Shown here piece by piece: positions 32,209 through 37,959 of a stretch of 37,959 bases of DNA. Position numbers and translations under genes: made by a program. This DNA is from JBBRCX01 sp038204465 (GTDB lineage: Bacteria > Planctomycetota > Phycisphaerae > Tepidisphaerales > Tepidisphaeraceae), in NCBI GenBank assembly GCA_038204465.1, contig JBBRCX010000043.1, positions 1-37,959 of the forward strand. Direction: 5' to 3'. The notes beneath the pieces are model-generated. The model ran no database searches, had not been told where the DNA came from, and saw only the letters and a list, made by a program, of their open reading frames with translations. The stretch's first letter is position 1, and every line of letters starts with the position of its first letter.

Positions 32209-33420
32209 TTAGAGCCGCGAGACCTGCTCGGTGGAAATTCTCAGGGCTTCAAATATGGCCCGCGCCTTGACCAGCGTCTCTTCATATTCGGCAGCCGGGT
32301 CGGAGTCGGCGACGATTCCGCCGCCGACGGGAATGTGCGCGATCCCATCCCTCACGATCGTCGTGCGGATAGCCACGTTGAATTCCATCGTCCCGTCCCC
32401 CGAAAGGTAGCCAATGGCGCCGCAGTAGGGGCCGCGGCGGGTCGGCTCCAGCTCGTCGATGATCTGCATCGCGCGGATCTTCGGGGCGCCGGTCACGCTG
32501 CCGCCGGGAAAGGTGGCCCGAAGAAGGTCCACGAACGACACGTCGTCGCGCACCTCGCCCTCGATTGTCGCGGCGCCGTGGTAGACCGTCGGATGAGCCT
32601 CGATCGCCCGCGCCTCCGTCACGCGCACGCTCCCGGTGATGCACACCCGGCCCAGATCGTTCCGCTCCAGGTCCACAATCATGTTCAACTCGGCCTCGTC
32701 CTTACCGCTGTTGCGCAGGGCCTGCTCCATCCCCGGCCCGTGCGGCCGCGTTCCCTTGATGGGCCGCGTCACCACCCGCCGGTCAGGCGTCACGCGCAGA
32801 AACAGTTCCGGCGAGTTGCACAACAATGCGATCGAACCGAAGTCCAGATACCCGCCATACGCGGCCGGGGAGCGCTGCCGCAATCGCTCATACACAACCT
32901 CAGCCGGTTCCCGAAGCCCAACGCTGAACCTTTGCGACAGGTTCACCTGGAAAACGTCACCCGCGCCGATATACGCCAGCGCCCTCCTCACCGCCGACAG
33001 GTATTCATCGCGCGTGAAGTTCGAGCGCAGCGGCAACTCCGCCCGCACATCGCATGTTTTGGCCGCCAGCGGACGGCAGGTCGGATCCTCCGCGTGAAAC
33101 GTGAATGCGAAGAGCGGCGCGTTCAGATCGTCGATCTTCCTCGAAGGGAGATTCTCGAACAGCCGCCCCAGCTCGTAGCTGAGGAATCCCACCCAGCGTG
33201 CATCCGCAGGATTCCGCTCGCGCGCATGCTTCTCCATCCAAGCAAGCGCCGCCAGGGGATCGCGCCATTCGCGCTGCACTCCGTCGGCCGATCGAAGCTG
33301 CGACAAATGCGTGCCCCCGTCACACCGCAGCAAAAGACGCGCGGCCGGCGGGTGATACGTCCATGAGTCGCGCGAGGCGCGCCCCGCGCCGTCGAGTCGG
33401 ATTAGCGGCGCGGTCGACAT
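32209..33420 (-). CDS. pabB: Aminodeoxychorismate synthase component I
   Basis: A 403-residue enzyme of the chorismate-utilising family that makes 4-amino-4-deoxychorismate from chorismate and ammonia for folate synthesis. Visible blocks: DVFQVNLSQRF, TRPIKGTRPHGPG (the PIKGT motif with the Lys of PabB, where TrpE usually has PIAGT), KDEAELNMIVDLERNDLGRVC, and the C-terminal TFPGGSVTGAPKIRAMQIIDELEPTRRGPYCGAIGY. The ATG at 33420 (MSTAPLIRL) is used; the preceding TTG adds nothing. No pabA is seen. The pabC-like partner on the same strand is only a remnant, with a lipoprotein gene between. Confidence 0.9.
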   Translation of the reverse strand: MSTAPLIRLDGAGRASRDSWTYHPPAARLLLRCDGGTHLSQLRSADGVQREWRDPLAALAWMEKHARERNPADARWVGFLSYELGRLFENLPSRKIDDLNAPLFAFTFHAEDPTCRPLAAKTCDVRAELPLRSNFTRDEYLSAVRRALAYIGAGDVFQVNLSQRFSVGLREPAEVVYERLRQRSPAAYGGYLDFGSIALLCNSPELFLRVTPDRRVVTRPIKGTRPHGPGMEQALRNSGKDEAELNMIVDLERNDLGRVCITGSVRVTEARAIEAHPTVYHGAATIEGEVRDDVSFVDLLRATFPGGSVTGAPKIRAMQIIDELEPTRRGPYCGAIGYLSGDGTMEFNVAIRTTIVRDGIAHIPVGGGIVADSDPAAEYEETLVKARAIFEALRISTEQVSRL

Positions 33421-33462
33421 CAACCCTGATTATCGCGCAGCGCCCTTCGAGGACCAAACCAA

Positions 33463-33489
33463 AGGCCCCGGCTCGCCGAGCCAGGGCCT
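33463..33489 (-). terminator. Terminator of glnN
   Basis: AGGCCC/GGGCCT (33463-33468 with 33484-33489) and GGCTC/GAGCC (33470-33474 with 33478-33482) form an 11-bp stem with one mismatch and a 3-nt loop. On the minus strand it is followed by TTTGGTTTGG. It lies 24 nt after the glnN stop and ahead of pabB. Confidence 0.65.
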
Positions 33490-33512
33490 CGAACGATTCT
33501 TCACGCGACCCC

Positions 33513-35702
33513 TCACTTGATGAACAGCATCTCCCGATACGTCGGCAGCGGCCACAGATCGTCGGCCACCACCGTCTCCAGCTTGTCGCTCGCCTTGCGC
33601 ACCTCCGCCATTGCCGGCAGCACGGTGTCTCTCATCTGCCTGGCGTGGGCATACGCATCGCCCTCTGCGTGAATACCCAGCGCCTTGTCGAGGCTTGCCA
33701 CGCCTCGCTGCAGGTCGGCGGTCGTAGCGGAAATCATCTTCAGCAAGTCATGCTGCGCGGAGATGCCGTTCCCGTCGCCGAGCGCCGCCTTCGTTGCCGT
33801 GTACGCCTGTGAAAGCTCGCCAAGGTATCGCACCGCCGCCGGCAGGATCATCGTCTTCGCGATCATGCTCATCAGCTGTCCCTCGATGTTGAGCGTCTTC
33901 ACATAGTTTTCCGAGAGGATCGCGAACCGGCTCTGCAGCTCGCGCTCGGTGTACACCTTGTATTTCGTCAGCAGGTCCACCGACTCCTTCTTCACGATCA
34001 CCGGCAGGCAGTCGACCGTGTTCTTGAAGTTGGGCAGGCCGCGGCGCTCGGCCTCCTTGTGCCATTCGTCGGTGTAGTTGTCGCCGTTGAAGACGACCTT
34101 CTTGCTCTCCTTCAAAATGCTCGGCAGCAATTCCTGGATCGCCTTGCTCAGCTCCTTTCCTGCTTTCACCTCGCTCTCCAGCTTGCTCGCGACGAAGTCG
34201 AGCGACTCCGCCACGATGGTGTTGAGGATGGTGTTGGGCCCGGCCACGCTGTGCGAAGCCCCGACCGCGCGGAACTCAAACTTGTTGCCGGTGAACGCGA
34301 ACGGGCTCGTGCGGTTGCGGTCGCCCGCGTCGCGCGGCAGCTTCGGAAGGATCGACACGCCGGTCTCGAACATCCCGCCCTGCCGCGTGCTCTTGGCTCC
34401 GCCTTTCTCGATCTGCTCGATGATGTCGTTCAGCTGATCTCCCAGGAAGATCGAGATGATCGCCGGCGGCGCCTCGTTGGCGCCCAGGCGGTGATCGTTG
34501 TGCGCGCTGGCGATTGAAACCCGCAGCAGGTCCGAATACTTCGCCACCGCCCGGATCACCGCGCACACGAAAACCAGGAACTGCGCGTTGTCGTGCGGGT
34601 TGTCGCCGGGGTTCAGCAGGTTCTCGCCCGTGTCCGTCGACATCGACCAGTTGTTGTGCTTCCCGGAGCCGTTGATGCCCGCGAACGGCTTCTCATGCAG
34701 CAGGCACGCCAGGCCGTACTTGTCCGCGGTCTTGCGCAGCACTTCCATCGTCAGGTTCTGGTGGTCCGTCGCCAGGTTGGAGTTCTCGAAGATCGGCGCG
34801 ATCTCATACTGGCTCGGGGCCACCTCGTTGTGCCGCGTCTTCACTGGAACGCCAAGCTTGAACAACTCCGTTTCGGCGTCCGCCATGCATGCCAGCACGC
34901 GCTCCGGAATTGACCCGAAATACTGGTCCTCCATCTCCTGCCCCTTGGGCGGCTTGGCGCCGAACAGCGTCCGGCCCGCGTTCACCAGGTCGGGCCGGGC
35001 ATAGAAGAACGCCTTGTCGATCAGGAAGTATTCCTGCTCCGGTCCAACCGTCGTGAATACCTTCTGCACGTCGTGCTTGCCGAAGACCTTCAGGATGCGC
35101 ATCGCCTGCGTCGAAAGCGCTTCCATCGAGCGCAGCAGCGGCGTCTTCTTGTCCAGCGCCTCTCCGGTCCAGCTGAGGAACGCGGTGGGGATGACCAGCG
35201 TCGAGCCGTTCGGATGCTCCATCACGTAAGCCGGGCTGCTCGGGTCCCAGGCGGTGTAGCCGCGCGCCTCAAACGTCGCGCGCAGGCCGCCCGATGGGAA
35301 ACTGCTGGCGTCGGGCTCCCCTTTGATCAACTCCTTCCCGCCGAAGTCGGTGATCGCGCCGCCGGCGTCCGAAGGAGCGAGAAAACTGTCATGCTTCTCC
35401 GCCGTCAGGCCGGTCATCGGCTGGAAGAGGTGCGTGTAGTGCGTCGCGCCCTTCTCGATTGCCCAGTCCTTCATCGCGTTGGCGATGGCGTCCGCGATCT
35501 GCGGGTCCAGCGGTGCGCCCTGCTTGATCGTCTTCTGCAGCGCCTTGAAGATCGGCTTGGGCAGCCGCTGCCGCTGTACTTCCTCATTGAACACGTTCAT
35601 GCCGTAAAGGTCCTTGACGTGTGTCTGCTTGAAGTTCACCCGCTCGAGTTTGTGACGGGTTGAAGCGACGGATCGAATCGCCTCAAAGCGAAGAGTAGAC
35701 AT
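33513..35702 (-). CDS. glnN: Glutamine synthetase type III
   Basis: A 729-residue GSIII enzyme that makes glutamine from glutamate, ammonia and ATP. Length and domains fit GSIII, much longer than GSI (about 470). The N-terminal GSIII-specific domain (FNEEVQRQRLPKPIFKALQKTI) is followed by HYTHLFQPMTGLTAEKHDSFL, the metal-site region VGPEQEYFLID, the NEVAPSQYEIAPIFE block, HEKPFAGINGSGKHNNWSM with the catalytic His/Asn region, and RTSPFAFTGNKFEFRAVG. The ATG at 35702 has AGGAG 7 nt upstream; codons further upstream are not conserved-looking. A hairpin terminator lies 24 nt after the stop. GSIII enzymes are common in Bacteroidetes, cyanobacteria and planctomycetes. The leader is long (over 600 nt from the candidate promoter). 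Confidence 0.96.
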   Translation of the reverse strand: MSTLRFEAIRSVASTRHKLERVNFKQTHVKDLYGMNVFNEEVQRQRLPKPIFKALQKTIKQGAPLDPQIADAIANAMKDWAIEKGATHYTHLFQPMTGLTAEKHDSFLAPSDAGGAITDFGGKELIKGEPDASSFPSGGLRATFEARGYTAWDPSSPAYVMEHPNGSTLVIPTAFLSWTGEALDKKTPLLRSMEALSTQAMRILKVFGKHDVQKVFTTVGPEQEYFLIDKAFFYARPDLVNAGRTLFGAKPPKGQEMEDQYFGSIPERVLACMADAETELFKLGVPVKTRHNEVAPSQYEIAPIFENSNLATDHQNLTMEVLRKTADKYGLACLLHEKPFAGINGSGKHNNWSMSTDTGENLLNPGDNPHDNAQFLVFVCAVIRAVAKYSDLLRVSIASAHNDHRLGANEAPPAIISIFLGDQLNDIIEQIEKGGAKSTRQGGMFETGVSILPKLPRDAGDRNRTSPFAFTGNKFEFRAVGASHSVAGPNTILNTIVAESLDFVASKLESEVKAGKELSKAIQELLPSILKESKKVVFNGDNYTDEWHKEAERRGLPNFKNTVDCLPVIVKKESVDLLTKYKVYTERELQSRFAILSENYVKTLNIEGQLMSMIAKTMILPAAVRYLGELSQAYTATKAALGDGNGISAQHDLLKMISATTADLQRGVASLDKALGIHAEGDAYAHARQMRDTVLPAMAEVRKASDKLETVVADDLWPLPTYREMLFIK

Positions 35703-36153
35703 GCGCGAACTCCTGAAAGAAGGGCAAATTAAAGGGGGCGGACCACCGGCCCGGGAAGTCGTGGAAAGCAAAAAGCATCTTCTGTTTCCCGATCCCTGCC
35801 GTCAAGAACGAGAAGCCGGCGCGTCCGCCGGGCGTCGGCCAAGCCTTTGCCCATGCAAAAGCTGTGCAACCGGCCAAAACTTCCGACGCCTGCGGGCCGC
35901 TGCGCGCCCAATAGGCAAAGGCGGTCCACATCCTTCGCCACTGCTGACCGATCGCGCAGATGGCGCGGCCTGAGGTCCGCGCTATCGCTGCCCGATCTAC
36001 ACCATGTCCCCTGCAACCGTCATCGCAATCTATCTTGCCGCCGAGGCTGGCTCGCCCCTGGCCGCCGGCACGCGAACCAGGCAATCGCCGACCTCGGGCC
36101 TGCCAAAAGTGGCTGGGTGGCGTTCGCGGAAAGTCAAAGCGACCCATGCAGAG

Positions 36154-36201
36154 CTTTCGTGGGTTTTTGTGGGCTTTCGTGGACCTCCGCTGACCTCCAT
36201 C
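36154..36201. repeat. Tandem 10-bp micro-repeat, TTTCGTGGG type
   Basis: Three 10-bp units (36154-36163, 36164-36173, 36174-36183) of CTTTCGTGGG type are followed by two GACCTCC units also spaced 10 bp apart (36182 and 36192). The period equals about one helical turn. It lies within the glnN leader region. Similar short arrays occur between genes of many environmental bacteria; function unknown. Confidence 0.6.
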
Positions 36202-36318
36202 GTCCCGCCACGCCCCCACACAGACCTTCAGCGCACGCGGCTCCGACAGCCGCAACGCCCTCGGCATCTCTTCACTTGTCAAAGAGCGTCCCGGCAACGG
36301 CCGTAGACCGCATCTGTC

Positions 36319-36347
36319 ATTCTACATTCTTTCGTCAGCGAAACCAA
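36319..36347 (-). promoter_or_regulatory. Candidate glnN promoter with overlapping palindrome
   Basis: On the minus strand TTGGTT (36342-36347) and TAGAAT (36319-36324) are spaced 17 nt apart. The -35 side lies within an imperfect palindrome (36338-36359, GCGAA-CCA / TGG-TTCGC with one bulged base), which could be an operator. A transcript from here would carry a leader of about 610 nt. Confidence 0.4.
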
Positions 36348-36436
36348 GCGCTGGTTCGCAACTAAAATCAAATTTCTCATTAAGGCGCCCAAACCGCATC
36401 AGGCGATCTCCGCGCCGCTCATCGTACAATCCCCCC

Positions 36437-37171
36437 ATGGAGCACCTCGAAGGCCGTCAATCCGTGCTCGCGGCCCTGAAGGCGGGACAGCGAAAGTTCC
36501 AGTCCGTGCTCATCAGTCACGGCTCCCACGCTGAAAAAGTTCAGGAAGTGATCGATCTCGCCACCGCGCGCGGCGTGCCGGTTCGCTTCGCGGACGCAAA
36601 CGAGCTCGGCGCGATCGCCCACGGCGCGACCCACGGCGGCGTCATCGCGATCTGCTCCGCCAAGCCCAAAACTTCGCCCCTCGAACTGCTGCAACTGCTC
36701 GACGGCCTCAGCGAGCCTCCGCTGCTCCTGCTCCTTGAAGGCGTCGAGGATGCCCGAAATCTCGGCTTCACCCTCCGCAGCGCCGAGGCGCTCGGCGTGC
36801 ATGCCGTCCTCATCAAGAAGCACCTGTGGGATCTCGACGCCGTCGAAGTCGCTCGACCCGCATCAGGAGCCTACGAACGCCTGCCGCTCGTACAGCTCGA
36901 GGACGTCTCACCCCTCGAAGAGCTCCGCCACCGCGGGTTGAAGCTTTTCGGCTGCATCGCCAACGCCAGGCGAACCATCTATCACGCCGACCTCACCGTC
37001 CCCCTCATCCTCGCCATCGGCGGCGAAAAACGCGGCCTCTCCGGCGCCGTCCGATCCATCTGCGATGCGTACCTCACCATCCCAACCGTCGCCACGTCCT
37101 CCAGCCTCTCTCTCTCCCACGCCGGCGCCATCGCCATGGCCGAAGCCATGCGCCAACGCCAGCGCCGCTGA
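36437..37171 (+). CDS. TrmH/SpoU-family RNA 2'-O-methyltransferase (RlmB-like)
   Basis: A 244-residue SPOUT methyltransferase that probably 2'-O-methylates a ribose in 23S rRNA or tRNA using S-adenosylmethionine. The N-terminal substrate-binding domain begins EHLEGRQSVLAALKAGQRKF. SpoU motif 1 is EDARNLGFTLRSAEALGVHAVLI, motif 2 LILAIGGEKRGLS, and motif 3 IPTVATSSSLSLSHAGAIAMAEAMR (SLSLSHA where SLNVSVA is usual). Motif 1 has ARNLGF where DPxNxG is common. The exact RNA target cannot be read, so no symbol is given. TACAAT at 36425-36430 ends 6 nt before the ATG and there is no Shine-Dalgarno, so the transcript may be leaderless. Confidence 0.88.
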   Translation: MEHLEGRQSVLAALKAGQRKFQSVLISHGSHAEKVQEVIDLATARGVPVRFADANELGAIAHGATHGGVIAICSAKPKTSPLELLQLLDGLSEPPLLLLLEGVEDARNLGFTLRSAEALGVHAVLIKKHLWDLDAVEVARPASGAYERLPLVQLEDVSPLEELRHRGLKLFGCIANARRTIYHADLTVPLILAIGGEKRGLSGAVRSICDAYLTIPTVATSSSLSLSHAGAIAMAEAMRQRQRR

Positions 37172-37328
37172 CGACGCGTCGGTTCGTGCGCCGGAAATCT
37201 CGCGTACGCGGTGCTCCATATCTCCGACGCGCACCACGGGCTACGCCGCCTCCGCCGCGCAGCGCATCTCGCCCGTCCCATAACCAGCTGCGCCATAAAC
37301 TTCCCGTAGTTTCCTGCAATTTTTGCAC

Positions 37329-37354
37329 CCCGTCGGCGTGTCCTGCCGGACGGG
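37329..37354 (+). terminator. Possible terminator hairpin after the methyltransferase gene
   Basis: CCCGTCGGC (37329-37337) pairs with GCCGGACGGG (37345-37354) with one bulged base, followed by TTAAG. It lies about 160 nt after the methyltransferase stop; the rest of that 200-nt gap shows no gene. No T-run, so confidence is low. Confidence 0.35.
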
Positions 37355-37379
37355 TTAAGATGAACCCTCCCTCGATGAG

Positions 37380-37666
37380 GTGCCCCGCGAGGTGGCCCGC
37401 ATGACCCGCGGGCTCAAGAACTACCGCGATCGCGAAGTCCTTCTCAGCTTCGACCCCGCCGAGCCCCTCCAGGTCGTCGCAAACCTCAATGAGATGAAGC
37501 AGGTCCTGCTCAACCTCACCGTCAACGCCACTTTGGAGATCTCGAATCCGCTCGCCGCGCGATCCACCTCGACGTGGTGGACTTCCTTACCAAGCCCTGC
37601 GCGCTGGGTCATCTCGAAGTCTATTACCGCCTCGGCCAGTACCAGAAGCAGGGACTCATCCGCTGA
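37380..37666 (+). pseudogene. Decayed two-component remnant: histidine kinase N-box joined to response-regulator tail
   Basis: The frame at 37380 reads EVARMTRGLKNY then VLLSFDPAEPLQVVANLNEMKQVLLNLTVNA, matching the N-box entry of a histidine-kinase ATPase domain, but the rest of that domain is absent and the frame degrades after 37540. In another frame from about 37571, DVVDFLTKPCALGHLEVY matches the C-terminal end of a receiver domain (the conserved TKP with the switch Lys) and stops at TGA 37664-37666. Neither part has a plausible full domain. I read this as the scar of a kinase and regulator pair that lost its middle by deletions and a frameshift. Confidence 0.65.
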
Positions 37667-37804
37667 GACTTCACTTTCCACACGGCCTGATCGATAGAGG
37701 TTGCCCACTTCAACACGGGCCGTCCCAACCCCGCTTGCCCATCACCCGAATTCCTTTTTCGCCTTCGCCAAGCCTGAGTATTGTTCCTCCACCGGGCTCA
37801 TCAA

Positions 37805-37959
37805 ATGTTCCACCGTCCTCATCTTCCCCTTGTTTTATCGTTGCTTTTGACGCTCGCGTTCGCCGCTCCTTCGTCGGCGGTGATCGTCATGAACTCCACC
37901 GGTCGGAACCTGAAGAACCCGGCCATCTCCAACGACAGCTTCGCCAAAGGCGGCTGGAG
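37805..37959 (+). CDS. Secreted protein, N-terminal fragment cut by the window end
   Basis: An ATG at 37805 opens a frame running to the window edge (51 codons seen). Residues 1-24 form a clear signal peptide, MFHRPHLPLVLSLLLTLAFA, with likely cleavage after an Ala in AAPSSA. The mature start, VIVMNSTGRNLKNPAISND, cannot be assigned; the Gly-Trp-Glu at the end is reminiscent of secreted serine proteases of planctomycetes, but that is only a guess. Confidence 0.6.
   Translation, partial: MFHRPHLPLVLSLLLTLAFAAPSSAVIVMNSTGRNLKNPAISNDSFAKGGW

Larger units (their letters stand above)
35703..36436. other. Long divergent intergenic region, glnN / rRNA methyltransferase
   Basis: These 734 nt hold frames open on both strands (for example a minus frame of about 200 codons at 35683-36297), but none shows family motifs, and they cross an evident tandem repeat, so I call no gene. 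It holds a candidate glnN promoter near 36319-36347, a 10-bp-period repeat at 36154-36201, and a TACAAT box at 36425-36430 just before the methyltransferase gene. The last ~130 nt are visibly richer in A and T. I did not find a riboswitch I recognise. Confidence 0.6.

Noticed and set aside
36154..36201. CRISPR-like array
   Set aside because: Units are 10 bp with no spacers; no cas genes are present.
35683..36297. 204-codon minus-strand frame upstream of glnN
   Set aside because: It overlaps the glnN start, crosses a 10-bp tandem repeat and lacks any motif; composition is irregular.
1..37959. tRNA, rRNA, replication origin or attachment sites
   Set aside because: I looked for T-arm sequences, DnaA-box clusters and integrase genes by eye and saw none; a tRNAscan or oriC search would settle it.

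Overview
The window is GC-rich, gene-dense bacterial chromosome with no plasmid, phage or transposase genes, no CRISPR array and no tRNA or rRNA that I could recognise. The gene set suggests a member of the Planctomycetota, perhaps of the Phycisphaerae or Tepidisphaerales type: LL-diaminopimelate aminotransferase, a type III glutamine synthetase, a DUF1570-type HEXXH protein, PhyH oxygenases beside an AraC regulator and a TIM-barrel sugar isomerase, a CHAD protein, and weak or absent Shine-Dalgarno sites at several genes. This taxonomic placement is inference from gene content, not a phylogeny.

Layout. 1-3.7 kb: catalase (minus), a 0.49-kb gap with a terminator-like hairpin, then a PhyH oxygenase and a sugar isomerase/epimerase (plus). 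3.8-9.3 kb: a minus-strand run with a DUF1570 secreted protein, dapL, folK, panC, panD and lgt; the last five look like one biosynthetic transcription unit (lysine/peptidoglycan, folate, pantothenate, lipoprotein maturation). 9.4-14.3 kb (plus): lysS, a LolC/E-like permease, its LolD-like ATPase, and ilvE. 14.5-19.8 kb (plus): glycogen debranching enzyme, 6-phosphogluconate dehydrogenase and an FGGY kinase, a carbohydrate block. 19.9-21.6 kb: a second PhyH oxygenase divergent from an AraC regulator. 21.6-25.8 kb (plus): typA behind a structured leader, a class-I amidotransferase-like hydrolase and a GT4 glycosyltransferase. 25.9-28.1 kb (minus): aroC and purC. 28.2-30.2 kb: CHAD protein (plus) and NIF3-family protein (minus), overlapping tail to tail. 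30.3-33.4 kb (minus): a pabC-like remnant, a lipoprotein gene cut by an in-frame amber codon, and pabB. 33.5-36.4 kb: glnN with a long leader. 36.4 kb to the end (plus): a SpoU-family RNA methyltransferase, a decayed two-component remnant, and the start of a secreted protein running off the window.

Most genes are housekeeping. The non-routine signals are: (1) the 5' leader of typA, where a perfect TATAAT is followed by an 11-bp long-range stem whose 3' arm abuts the typA start codon, enclosing about 140 nt with further hairpins; (2) the amber-split lipoprotein; (3) two gene remnants (pabC-like, histidine kinase/response regulator); (4) several intergenic repeat types: a CACGGGC-type palindrome in two copies, a 20-bp inverted repeat between the two ABC transporter genes, and two short tandem arrays with a 10-bp period; (5) an operator-like inverted repeat between the AraC and PhyH genes.
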